A stretch of DNA of 11,494 bases from Collinsella aerofaciens (lineage in GTDB: Bacteria > Actinomycetota > Coriobacteriia > Coriobacteriales > Coriobacteriaceae). This document shows positions 1 through 6,363 of the stretch, piece after piece; the stretch's first letter is position 1; the number at the start of each line of letters is the position of its first letter. The stretch is taken from positions 1 to 11,494 of the forward strand of contig JAJXHK010000048.1 of assembly GCA_021639365.1 (NCBI GenBank). The letters run 5' to 3'. The notes beneath the pieces were generated by a model, which was not told where the DNA came from, did no database searches, and saw nothing but the letters and a program-made list of their open reading frames with translations. A program made the translations under genes and the position numbers.

Positions 1-55
1 TCCGTACATGTGCGGATGAATGTGGGAGGTGTTCGGATAAAGTCGATAATCAAGG
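1..55. repeat. Left arm of 55-bp window-terminal inverted repeat
   Basis: These 55 bases are the reverse complement of 11440-11494, with mismatches only at positions 5 and 44 (53/55). Similarity stops abruptly at base 55. The outer 16 bases are a near-palindrome (TCCGTACATGTGCGGA), broken at position 5; the right copy is a perfect palindrome. No transposase lies inside the window, and the enclosed genes are housekeeping, so this is more likely one copy of a dispersed palindromic repeat at which a contig ended than a transposon end. A frame on the plus strand is open from base 1 to a stop at 151-153, but I do not recognise its product. Confidence 0.9.
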
Positions 56-184
56 TGAGCGAACACAGCTTAGGTAGCTCATTTGGGACGGGATCTTTTG
101 ACCACCCATGTGGTAGCATCGAGTCTCATATAAATGAGGGAGTAGTCGTGTAATCGGGTTCGCCCGCAGAGAGGGAGCCAGACT
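56..184 (+). promoter_or_regulatory. mntP leader and promoter region with three to four small hairpins
   Basis: Visible stems are 56-60/77-81 (TGAGC/GCTCA), 101-105/110-114 (ACCAC/GTGGT), 125-129/134-138 (CTCAT/ATGAG) and 155-158/163-166 (CGGG, loop TTCG, CCCG). A possible -10 box TATAAA is at 129-134, but no good -35 lies at the right distance; TTGACC at 98-103 is 25 bases away. GGGAGTAG at 138-145 recalls the 5' consensus of the yybP-ykoY manganese riboswitch often found before mntP. However, only about 40 bases remain before the start codon, and I cannot find the pairing 3' half. The ribosome site AGGGAG is at 172-177. GGGACGGG near 85-92 also resembles the core of the intergenic hairpins elsewhere in the window. 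Confidence 0.45.
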
Positions 185-763
185 ATGGGACTCGCAGAGC
201 TCGTGCTGCTCGCCGTTGGCCTTTCGATGGATGCCTTTGCCGTATCCATCTGCAAGGGCCTTGGCATGAAGAAGATCAACCTTAAAGTCGCCGTGGTGCT
301 CGGCCTGTTCTTTGGCGGCTTTCAGGCCGGCATGCCCGTAATCGGATGGGCGCTTGGCAGTCAATTCATGGGCATCATCGGACCCATCGACCATTGGATC
401 GCCTTTATCCTTTTGGCCTTTATCGGCGGCAAAATGCTGTGGGAGGCTTTTACCGAGGACGAGGATGAGGGCGACGGCAAGGATGCCGAAAAGATTGACC
501 TGGGCGAGTACCTGATCCTCGCCATCGCCACCTCAATCGACGCCCTAGCGGTGGGCATCTCATTTGCCGCGCTCTCGGTCGACATCGTGCCCGCCGTATC
601 GCTCATCGGCGTCACAACGTTTATCTTCTCTGTCGCCGGCGTAGCGATCGGCCACGCCTTCGGCGCGCGCTACGAAAAACCTGCCACCATCGTGGGCGGC
701 ATCGTGCTCATCCTCATCGGGCTTAAGATCTTACTTGAGCATCTGGGGGTTCTCGCACTGTAA
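185..763 (+). CDS. mntP: Manganese efflux pump MntP
   Basis: This is a 192-residue inner-membrane protein of the MntP family (formerly DUF204/YebN), which exports Mn2+ and protects against manganese excess. The family has six membrane helices arranged as two related halves. Both signature segments are visible: SMDAFAVSICKG near residues 14-25 and TSIDALAVGIS near 116-126. They place acidic residues at D16 and D119, close to the aspartates important in the E. coli protein. An acidic cytoplasmic loop (EDEDEGDGKDAE, about 91-102) separates the halves. Length matches the family (about 190). ATG 185 is chosen because AGGGAG lies seven bases upstream and the N-terminus starts directly with helix 1, as usual. 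It is the only plus-strand gene here and is monocistronic, with a terminator at 769-803. The structured leader may respond to metal, but that is unproven. Confidence 0.93.
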   Translation: MGLAELVLLAVGLSMDAFAVSICKGLGMKKINLKVAVVLGLFFGGFQAGMPVIGWALGSQFMGIIGPIDHWIAFILLAFIGGKMLWEAFTEDEDEGDGKDAEKIDLGEYLILAIATSIDALAVGISFAALSVDIVPAVSLIGVTTFIFSVAGVAIGHAFGARYEKPATIVGGIVLILIGLKILLEHLGVLAL

Positions 764-768
764 CGAAT

Positions 769-803
769 AACGGCCGCCCGGCATTACGCCAGGCGGCCGT
801 TTT
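769..803. terminator. Shared mntP / pepD terminator
   Basis: A ten-base-pair stem, AACGGCCGCC (769-778) with its complement at 792-801, closes a 13-base loop and runs into four T residues (800-803) in the mntP direction. In the pepD direction it is followed by TTATT, a weaker U-tract. It lies between two convergent genes and probably serves both. Confidence 0.85.
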
Positions 804-843
804 CATAGCCAGCCGTTTTAGAGCGGCTTAACCAAGGCGACCT

Positions 844-2301
844 TTACGCAGCGAGGCGCTTGAGGACGTCGATGAGCAGCTCGTAGAAGCGCTCGGCAGA
901 AGCAAGCTCCATGCTCTCGTCCGGGGTGTGGACATCGGAGAGCGTCGGGCCCACGGCGATGGCGTCCAGGCCGTGCAGGGCCTCGGCAAACAGACCGCAC
1001 TCAAGGCCGGCGTGAATGGACTCGATGCGCAGCTCAGAGCCAAAGAGCTCGCGATAGCTCTCGACAAAGACGTCGCGGACCGGCGAATGCTCGGCATAGC
1101 TCCAGCCGGGATACTCGAACTCAAACTTGGCGTCGAAACCCAAGACATCGGCCAGCGTCTGCAGGCGGTCCTTGAACTCGTTCTGCAGCGAAGTGATCGA
1201 GGAGCGCGGGGACAGCATGATCTTGACCTCGTTATCGGAGGTGGCGACCACGCCGATGTTGGAAGAAACCTCGACGGAGCCGTCGGTGGCGACGTTGCGG
1301 CGGATCACGCCGTTAGGGGCAAGACGCAGGGCGCGGATGAGGGCAAGCGCGGACTTCTGGTCCATGGCCTCGACCTCGGCGTCGTCGGCAATCTCGACGG
1401 TGCAGGTAAAGCCGGGGTCGAAGACCTCGAGCTCGGCAGTGACGTCGGCGATGATGCCACGGGCGATCTGGGCCGCGGCCTCGGCGGCAGCGTGGTCGGC
1501 GTAGACCAGAACAGCCTTGCACTCACGGTTGATGGCGTTGTCCTTGGTGCCGCCGTTAAAGCTGACGATGGCGGGCTCGCCGGCGACCATCAGGCGGTCG
1601 ATGATGCGGGCCATGATGAGGTTGCCGTTGCCGCGCTCCAGGTTGATGTCGGAGCCGGAGTGACCGCCCAGCAGGCCGGAGATGTCGAGCGTGAGGGTGC
1701 TACCGGTCTTGTGCTCGCGCACGATGGGGCAAGTGTAGGTAACGACGACGCCGCCGGCGCAGCTGACGGTGGCCACGCCCTCTTCCTCGGAGTCGAGGTT
1801 GATCATGGTGCGGGCGCTGATCTGGGACTTGTCGAGCGTCTCGGCGCCGACCAGGCCAGTCTCCTCGTCGGTGGTGAATACGCACTCGAGGGCGGGGTGA
1901 GCAATCGAATCGTCGTTGAGCACAGTAAGCATCAAAGCGACGGCGATGCCGTTGTCGGCACCCAGCGTGGTGCCGTTGGCGGTAAGGACGCCGTCCTTGA
2001 CGACCAGGTCGATACCATCGGTCGTAAAGTCGTGCTCGACGGAACCCAACTTGTCGCACACCATATCGATGTGGCCCTGCAGCATCACGGTCGGAGCATT
2101 CTCGGCGCCAGCAGATGCGGGCTTGCGAATGATGACGTTGTAGACCTCGTCCTGGTACACATCGAGGCCGCGCTCCTTGGCAAACGCAACCAGGAAATCG
2201 CTGATGCCCTTCTCGTTGCCAGACCCACGGGGGATCGCGCTGACCTCCTCAAAGAAATGGAACAGCTGGGCGGGCTCGTAGCCGGTGATCTTGTAATCCA
2301 T
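844..2301 (-). CDS. pepD: Aminoacyl-histidine dipeptidase (peptidase M20C, PepD/carnosinase-type)
   Basis: This is a cytosolic zinc metallopeptidase that cleaves Xaa-His and other unspecific dipeptides. The product is 485 residues, the same length as E. coli PepD. The expected two-metal ligands are all present: H77 and D79 in GHIDM, D116 in GADNG, the E146/E147 pair in TTDEETG, D170 in INLD, and H458 in SDVHTP. Each is offset by three residues from the E. coli numbering. A lid/dimerisation domain is inserted after GGHSG (212-216), and SIHAGLECG (429-436 region) belongs to the closing catalytic segment. The frame stays open upstream to 2406, but ATG at 2299-2301 is chosen: GGAGG sits four bases before it, and the N-terminus MDYKITGYEP aligns with the family start. 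It appears monocistronic, convergent with mntP and downstream of the clpC terminator. Confidence 0.95.
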   Translation of the reverse strand: MDYKITGYEPAQLFHFFEEVSAIPRGSGNEKGISDFLVAFAKERGLDVYQDEVYNVIIRKPASAGAENAPTVMLQGHIDMVCDKLGSVEHDFTTDGIDLVVKDGVLTANGTTLGADNGIAVALMLTVLNDDSIAHPALECVFTTDEETGLVGAETLDKSQISARTMINLDSEEEGVATVSCAGGVVVTYTCPIVREHKTGSTLTLDISGLLGGHSGSDINLERGNGNLIMARIIDRLMVAGEPAIVSFNGGTKDNAINRECKAVLVYADHAAAEAAAQIARGIIADVTAELEVFDPGFTCTVEIADDAEVEAMDQKSALALIRALRLAPNGVIRRNVATDGSVEVSSNIGVVATSDNEVKIMLSPRSSITSLQNEFKDRLQTLADVLGFDAKFEFEYPGWSYAEHSPVRDVFVESYRELFGSELRIESIHAGLECGLFAEALHGLDAIAVGPTLSDVHTPDESMELASAERFYELLIDVLKRLAA

Positions 2302-2574
2302 GGTGCCTCCTTGGCGCAACTGGTTAGACAGTAAGACATGCGACTTGTATATTCCCAGACTTTGCGTGCATAAACCAGTCGAAAACGCCGAGCGCCCTTG
2401 CATCATCGGCTAACGGCGAGAAAACGCCACTTTATTAAGATAAAGCAGGCTAGACGGGCCGCGCCGAAGGGACGTTGGACCCTTCAACCAACCTCAACGC
2501 TTGATCAACGTTTATGCATACGCCATTGGTATGTTTAATGAGACCTACTTTGAACGAAGGGGCCTTTCCAACAG
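2302..2574 (-). promoter_or_regulatory. pepD upstream region
   Basis: This gap holds no credible gene. The best pepD promoter candidate is TTTATG (2369-2374, minus strand), 17 bases, then TATACA (2346-2351); both boxes are poor matches (3/6 and 4/6). A seven-base inverted repeat ACTGGTT (2319-2325) / AACCAGT (2373-2379) would pair across the predicted 5' leader and promoter. A separate dyad is listed at 2466-2485. Confidence 0.35.
2466..2485. repeat. GAAGGG/CCCTTC dyad upstream of pepD
   Basis: GAAGGG (2466-2471) and CCCTTC (2480-2485) form a perfect six-base inverted repeat around ACGTTGGA. It has no T-tract, so a terminator is unlikely. It lies about 165 bases upstream of the pepD start, beyond the candidate promoter, and could be an operator for pepD or simply a chance dyad. 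Confidence 0.35.
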
Positions 2575-2601
2575 AAAAAGGGCGCTCCTTTGGAACGCCC
2601 T
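2575..2601 (-). terminator. clpC terminator
   Basis: On the minus strand, AGGGCG plus TTCC pairs with GGAG plus CGCCCT (2592-2601 with 2579-2588; one U-G wobble) around an AAA loop, followed by TTTT (2578-2575) after the stem. It lies 26 bases past the clpC stop codon. Confidence 0.88.
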
Positions 2602-2626
2602 CGTGGACACAAGGTTTTGTTACGCC

Positions 2627-5269
2627 CTACAGCGCGCCGGAACCGGCTTGCATCATGCCGCCGGGGCCCGAGGTCACGCCGCCGCTCACGGGCGCAGCGT
2701 TGCCAGTGTGCGGTGCCGCCGGGGCGGTATCACCACCGAGCGTGCCCGCCGGACGCGGTGCCGGGATCTCGCCCGTGCCGTGGCTAAAGACAAACTTGCC
2801 ATCGGCCACGTCGCACAGGACGGTATCGCCCTCGCCCCACTCACCGGCCAGAAGCTCCTCGGACAGCGGGTCCTCGATGAGCTTTTGAATAGCACGGCGC
2901 AGCGGACGCGCACCGTTGGTGAGGTCGGTGCCCTCGGCCACGATCTTGTCATAGGCCGCATCGGTGAGCTTGATGTTCATGCCGTTGGCAATCAAACGCT
3001 GACGCAGGTCGTCCACCAGCAGGTGCGCGATCTTGGTCAGGTTCTCACCCGAAAGCTTCTGGAACACCACGATGTCGTCGATGCGGTTGAGCAGCTCGGG
3101 GCGGAACAGGCGCTTGAGCTCGCCCATCGCGCGGCCGCGGATCTCGCTCGAGGTAAGACCCTGCTCGCCGGTGGTGCCAAAACCGACGCTCGCATCCTGT
3201 GCGATCTCGCGGGCGCCCACGTTGGACGTCATGATGATCACGGTGTTGCGAAAGTCGACCGTCTTGCCCTGGCTATCAGTCAGGCGGCCCTCCTCCAGCA
3301 CCTGCAGCAGGATGTTAAAGATATCGGGGTGCGCCTTCTCGATCTCGTCGAACAGCACGACCGAGTACGGGTGGCGACGAACGGCCTTGGTGAGCTGGCC
3401 GCCCTCGTCGTGACCGACGTAACCCGGAGGGCTACCGATGAGCTTGGAGACCTCGAACTCGCTACCGAACTCGGACATGTCGAAGCTGATGAGCGCGTCC
3501 TTGCTGCCAAAGAGGTACTCGGCGAGCGTCTTGGCGAGCTCGGTCTTGCCCGTGCCGGTGGGACCCAGGAAGATAAAGCTGCCGCCGGGGCGACGCGGAT
3601 CCTTGAGCGGCGAGCGGCTGCGGCGCACGGCCTTGGCAACGGCCTCGACAGCCTCATCCTGACCGATGATGCGCGTCTTGAGCACGCTTTCGGCCTGCAG
3701 CAGGCGACGGCTCTCGCTCTCGGTAAGCGAGGACACCGGCACGCCCGAAGTCACGGACACGATATCGGCGATCTGACTCACATCGATGGTGAGCGGGCTG
3801 GCGTCGAGCTCGGCGGTCCAGGCAGCCTTGGCCTCGGCGAGTTCAATCTCGGCAGCCTTCTGCTGCTCGGTGATCTCGGCGGCCTTGTTCATGTCGTCGC
3901 TCTCGGTGGCCTCCTGCGCGGCGGCCTTGAGTTCCTCTATGCGATGCTCGGCCTCGCGCACCGGCTCGGGCGCGCGATTCGCGGCGATGCGAGCGCGGGC
4001 ACCGGCCTCGTCGATGAGGTCGATTGCCTTATCGGGCAGGAAGCGATCCTGGATGTAGCGGTTGGAGAGGTTCGCGGCGGCCTCGATGGCACCCTGCGTG
4101 TAACGCACGTGGTGGTGCTCCTCGTAGCGCGGCTTGAGCGCAGTCAGAATCTTGACGGTGTCCTCGACACTCGGTTCCTCGACATCGATGGTCTGGAAGC
4201 GACGCTCGAAGGCCGGGTCCTTGGTGAGGTACTTGCGGAACTCCTCGGCCGTGGTGGCACCGATAATCTGGAAAGCGCCGCGCGCGAGCACCGGCTTGAG
4301 CATGGAGCTCGCGTCGATGGAGCCCTCGGCGGAACCGGCACCGATAATGGTGTGCATCTCATCGATAAACAGGATGACGTCGTCGGCCTCGGTTGCCTCC
4401 TGGATCACGTTCTTGAGGCGCTCCTCAAACTCACCGCGATACTTGGCACCCGCGACAAGACCCGGCAGATCGAGCGTCCAGATATTCTGGTTCATAAGAT
4501 TCTCGGGCACATTGCCAGCAGCAATCTGCTGCGCCAGGCCCTCGACGATAGCCGTCTTGCCCACGCCGGGATCGCCCAGGATAAGCGGATTGTTCTTGGT
4601 GCGGCGCGAAAGGATCTCCATCATGCGCTGGACTTCCTTTTCGCGGCCAATCACGGGATCGAGCTCGCCGTCGCGCGCCTTTTGCGTGAGGTTGGTGGCG
4701 AACTGCTTGAGCGTGTCGGTGCCGCTCCCCTTTTGCTGAGAGGCATCCGAGCCGCTAAAGAACGGCAGGCCCGCACCGGGACGACCAGCGCCAGCGCCAG
4801 CGAGCGGACGCTTCTTGTCCTGATCCTTGGCAGTGAGCTTTTCGATGGCCTTTTTAATGGAAGCAGACGACACGCCCAGGCGCATGAGGATGTCCATGGC
4901 CATGCCGTTGCCCTCTTCGACGATACCGATCAGCAAGTGCTCGGTCGAAACGTAGGTCTGGTTGTTCTCGCGTGCCACGCGGAAGGAGCGCTCCATCACG
5001 CTGATGACGAGCGGCGTAAAGGCGAGCTTGGCAGCCTCGGTCTCCTCGCTGGGCTCGGGAACCGTGGTCTGGACCTCTTTGAGGGTATCCATGATGTCAT
5101 CGTAGGAGATATCGAGCGAGCGCAGTGCCTCGGCGGCAATACCCTCGTCCTCCTTAGCGAGCGCAAGCAGCAGGTGCTCGGTGCCCACCTTATTTGAGTG
5201 CAGATCGAGCGCCTCTTGCTTGGCCATGGACATGACCTTGCGCGCGCGATCGGTAAAACGGTCTAACAT
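2627..5269 (-). CDS. clpC: ATP-dependent Clp protease ATP-binding subunit ClpC
   Basis: This is an 880-residue Hsp100 unfoldase that feeds substrates to the ClpP peptidase in the cytosol. Domains in order: double Clp-N repeat (1-145), with a TEHLLLAL and TEHLLIGI copy in each half; Gly/Ala/Pro linker (155-185); AAA+ module 1 with Walker A GDPGVGKT (232-239) and Walker B ILFIDE (299-304); a short coiled-coil middle domain (435-485), as in ClpC rather than ClpB; AAA+ module 2 with Walker A GPTGTGKT (569-576) and Walker B VVLFDE (637-642). SVGFG (694-698) fits the ClpP-docking loop. After residue 833 there is an unusual Gly/Pro/Ala-rich tail of about 47 residues. ATG 5269 is preferred over the more upstream in-frame start at 5347 because the N-terminus MLDRFTDRARKVM is the family start and AGAGGA precedes it. 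No ctsR, mcsA or mcsB is adjacent. Confidence 0.96.
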   Translation of the reverse strand: MLDRFTDRARKVMSMAKQEALDLHSNKVGTEHLLLALAKEDEGIAAEALRSLDISYDDIMDTLKEVQTTVPEPSEETEAAKLAFTPLVISVMERSFRVARENNQTYVSTEHLLIGIVEEGNGMAMDILMRLGVSSASIKKAIEKLTAKDQDKKRPLAGAGAGRPGAGLPFFSGSDASQQKGSGTDTLKQFATNLTQKARDGELDPVIGREKEVQRMMEILSRRTKNNPLILGDPGVGKTAIVEGLAQQIAAGNVPENLMNQNIWTLDLPGLVAGAKYRGEFEERLKNVIQEATEADDVILFIDEMHTIIGAGSAEGSIDASSMLKPVLARGAFQIIGATTAEEFRKYLTKDPAFERRFQTIDVEEPSVEDTVKILTALKPRYEEHHHVRYTQGAIEAAANLSNRYIQDRFLPDKAIDLIDEAGARARIAANRAPEPVREAEHRIEELKAAAQEATESDDMNKAAEITEQQKAAEIELAEAKAAWTAELDASPLTIDVSQIADIVSVTSGVPVSSLTESESRRLLQAESVLKTRIIGQDEAVEAVAKAVRRSRSPLKDPRRPGGSFIFLGPTGTGKTELAKTLAEYLFGSKDALISFDMSEFGSEFEVSKLIGSPPGYVGHDEGGQLTKAVRRHPYSVVLFDEIEKAHPDIFNILLQVLEEGRLTDSQGKTVDFRNTVIIMTSNVGAREIAQDASVGFGTTGEQGLTSSEIRGRAMGELKRLFRPELLNRIDDIVVFQKLSGENLTKIAHLLVDDLRQRLIANGMNIKLTDAAYDKIVAEGTDLTNGARPLRRAIQKLIEDPLSEELLAGEWGEGDTVLCDVADGKFVFSHGTGEIPAPRPAGTLGGDTAPAAPHTGNAAPVSGGVTSGPGGMMQAGSGAL

Positions 5270-5306
5270 GCTAGTTCCTCTTAGACGAGCTAGTTTTTTC
5301 AAACGC

Positions 5307-5332
5307 AAAGCGCCGCCCCGCGGCAGCGCTTT
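5307..5332 (-). promoter_or_regulatory. GC-rich hairpin in the clpC leader
   Basis: AAAGCGC (5307-5313) pairs with GCGCTTT (5326-5332), and GCC/GGC continues inside after one mismatch, around a CCGC loop. It ends 37 bases upstream of the clpC ATG, downstream of the promoter candidate, so it should be in the 5' untranslated leader. No continuous T-tract follows on either strand (GCGTTTG on the clpC side), so a full terminator is doubtful. An attenuator or mRNA-stabilising stem are possible. Confidence 0.6.
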
Positions 5333-5344
5333 GGTCTCTTTACC

Positions 5345-5381
5345 CATATGGAGTATATGTTAACCGTTGGAGCCTTTTCCA
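5345..5381 (-). promoter_or_regulatory. Candidate clpC promoter with a CATAT-N5-ATATG dyad
   Basis: On the minus strand a good -10 box TATACT (5352-5357, 5/6) lies 18 bases from a weak -35 box TGGAAA (5376-5381, 4/6). The -10 box lies inside a perfect five-base inverted repeat, CATAT (5345-5349) / ATATG (5355-5359), which could be an operator. It does not look like a CtsR heptad repeat or a HAIR element. Confidence 0.4.
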
Positions 5382-5406
5382 CGCGCAGCCATACGACAAC
5401 GTCTAC

Positions 5407-5431
5407 AAAAAAGGAATCGCCGGGTGCGGCG
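5407..5431 (-). terminator. Terminator of the DUF2798-type gene
   Basis: On the minus strand CGCCG-CACC-CGGCG (5431-5418) is followed by ATTCC and six T residues (5412-5407). The stem is only five strong pairs, and a GGA/TCC pair may extend it across a bulge. It lies 26 bases after the upstream gene's stop and before the clpC promoter. Confidence 0.65.
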
Positions 5432-5456
5432 GACGCTCCAGGTTAGAGGCTGTTGC

Positions 5457-6050
5457 CTAGCAGACAGGCTCGGCATTCATGCTCTCGGCAACGTCATTGA
5501 CGGCATCGGCAACGGGAGCGCCCGGCATGCGCACGAGCTCCATGTGCGGCTCGGCAAAGACCGTGCCCATGGGGAAGGCGCGGCGGAAGACAAAGCGAGC
5601 AACCGGACCGGCCACCAGCAGGTTCCAGGGCAGGGCCATGATAAAGTTGCGCGGAATGTTGACGAGCCACATCATCGGCAGCGCCTGCAGGTTGGCGAGC
5701 GGGCCGCCGGGCATGTGGAACAGGCCCTCGCACGCACCGTAGAGCGACATGATGATGACCATGGGAACGACCATGCAGGAGCTGACGGCGAGCGTCATGG
5801 CAAGCGGCGAGCTCTTGCCCGGCGTGACCAGGAATTTAAAAGCGAAACCCTTGGCAAGGGGGCTGGCAACAAACCAGTCGCAGCACATGGCAAAAACGTA
5901 GGCAACGGGGAAGCCGAGCCACGCGGCGGCAACAACCTCGCCGTTGATGGCTCCATGCTGCAGGGCAACGTTGTAGATGCTCATCCAGAGCACCATGCAA
6001 AAGCACATGATAAAGGTGAACAGCAGGCTCTCTCGTTTGTTGATAGGCAT
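5457..6050 (-). CDS. DUF2798-type four-helix membrane protein, function unknown
   Basis: This is a predicted 197-residue integral membrane protein with about four hydrophobic helices (near 8-27, 38-60, 84-105 and 125-150). The halves look like an internal repeat: MCFCMVLWMSIYN near 15-27 is echoed by SSCMVVPMVIIMSLYG near 91-106. Each is followed by a conserved-looking segment (AAWLGFPVAYVFA; MMWLVNIPRNFIMALPWN). This pattern matches my recollection of DUF2798 proteins, for which no reaction is known; I infer membership, not function. ATG 6050 is chosen because MPINKRES is typical of the family N-terminus. The frame continues to a GTG at 6089. The Shine-Dalgarno AGGA is eleven bases upstream and can pair with bases next to the ATG. 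The gene has its own terminators on both sides, so it appears to be a single-gene unit. Confidence 0.75.
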   Translation of the reverse strand: MPINKRESLLFTFIMCFCMVLWMSIYNVALQHGAINGEVVAAAWLGFPVAYVFAMCCDWFVASPLAKGFAFKFLVTPGKSSPLAMTLAVSSCMVVPMVIIMSLYGACEGLFHMPGGPLANLQALPMMWLVNIPRNFIMALPWNLLVAGPVARFVFRRAFPMGTVFAEPHMELVRMPGAPVADAVNDVAESMNAEPVC

Positions 6051-6094
6051 AAAGGGCAAAATCCTTTCTGTGTTACGCCGCGGTACCACGCAAC
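6051..6094 (-). promoter_or_regulatory. Structured leader of the DUF2798-type gene
   Basis: Read on the minus strand, an imperfect 23-base hairpin (6094-6072, arms GTTGCG/CGTAAC) carries TGGTACCGCG (6088-6079), which matches the ten-base core of a T-box. Directly before the start codon, AAAGG of the Shine-Dalgarno (6067-6063) can pair with CCTTT (6055-6051) over a seven-base loop, hiding the ribosome site. There is no recognisable stem I or specifier loop, and the T-box core lies after a terminator rather than before one. I annotate the structure, not a riboswitch. Confidence 0.4.
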
Positions 6095-6144
6095 AAAAAC
6101 GGGCGGGCGAGATGGAGTTACTGGGACTTCATCTCGCCCGCCCG
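6095..6144 (-). terminator. Strong 15-bp terminator between the ThrE-family and DUF2798-type genes
   Basis: A perfect 15-base-pair stem (6100-6114 with 6130-6144) with a 15-base loop is followed, on the minus strand, by TTTTT (6099-6095). It is the strongest hairpin in the window. The arm continues as CGTGGTAC at 6143-6150, complementary to GTACCACG at 6083-6090, so a second outer helix could form across the U-tract. It should end transcripts from the ThrE-family gene, whose stop codon is about 220 bases upstream. Confidence 0.9.
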
Positions 6145-6260
6145 TGGTACGTGCGTCTGCGACTACTTATGTGGTGGAACTACCCTAACACGAACGGCGC
6201 GCGCTTCGTAAGCGTTGAGTTTGTGGAGATGCAGGGCACCAATAATCCCCCGACCCCATA
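6145..6260. other. Intergenic stretch without recognisable gene
   Basis: This is part of the 313-base gap between the ThrE-family and DUF2798-type coding regions. I see no credible open reading frame or RNA gene here. If the DUF2798-type gene has its own promoter it would have to lie here, or read through the terminator at 6095-6144, and I find no clear -10/-35 pair. Confidence 0.4.
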
Positions 6261-6327
6261 AGTTGCGGTGGAATACGGACTGTTTTGACCCTTTAAGCAG
6301 CAATTCAGTCCCTATTTCACCGCAACT
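6261..6327. repeat. Long intergenic hairpin B (22-bp arms)
   Basis: Arms 6261-6282 and 6306-6327 pair over 22 positions with one G-U and one C-C mismatch (20 Watson-Crick pairs), around a 23-base loop. Read on the minus strand it contains GGGACTG and CTTAAA. There is no T-tract. It resembles a REP- or MITE-like intergenic element rather than a terminator. Confidence 0.75.
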
Positions 6328-6330
6328 CAT

Positions 6331-6363
6331 TTGATGCAAAGTAACCTGTCCCCCTTGCACCAA
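6331..6363. repeat. Intergenic hairpin A abutting the ThrE-family stop codon
   Basis: TTGATGCAA (6331-6339) pairs with TTGCACCAA (6355-6363): nine pairs, one wobble, 15-base loop. It begins immediately after the stop codon on the minus strand and carries GGGGGACAGG in the loop. It lies only three bases from hairpin B. No T-tract follows, so it probably is not a canonical terminator. Confidence 0.65.

Noticed and set aside
1..153. Plus-strand open frame through the left repeat, as the tail of a transposase
   Set aside because: It is open for 50 codons, but the product shows no motif I recognise and the right copy of the repeat stops soon after its inner edge in the same frame. Too short to support.
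138..166. Complete yybP-ykoY manganese riboswitch before mntP
   Set aside because: Only the 5' GGGAGTAG resembles the consensus; I could not find the conserved 3' segment or a closing P1 helix, and too few bases remain before the ATG.
928..2334. Long plus-strand open frame opposite pepD
   Set aside because: It is antisense to a gene whose metal ligands and length match PepD. Its translation is low-complexity, rich in Gly, Asp, Val and Leu, as expected from a GC-biased opposite strand, and it shows no family motif.
2501..5197. 898-codon plus-strand open frame opposite clpC
   Set aside because: It mirrors clpC codon structure; the translation lacks recognisable domains and no ribosome site precedes it. 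The sense frame contains all the ClpC motifs.
5307..5332. This hairpin as the terminator of the DUF2798-type gene
   Set aside because: It lacks a T-tract and lies beyond the clpC promoter candidate; the hairpin with six T residues at 5407-5431 fits better.
6079..6088. Classical tRNA-sensing T-box riboswitch
   Set aside because: The ten-base core matches, but the antiterminator's second helix, stem I and specifier loop are missing, and the core lies downstream of the terminator. The GGTACC is also part of an inverted repeat that explains its presence.
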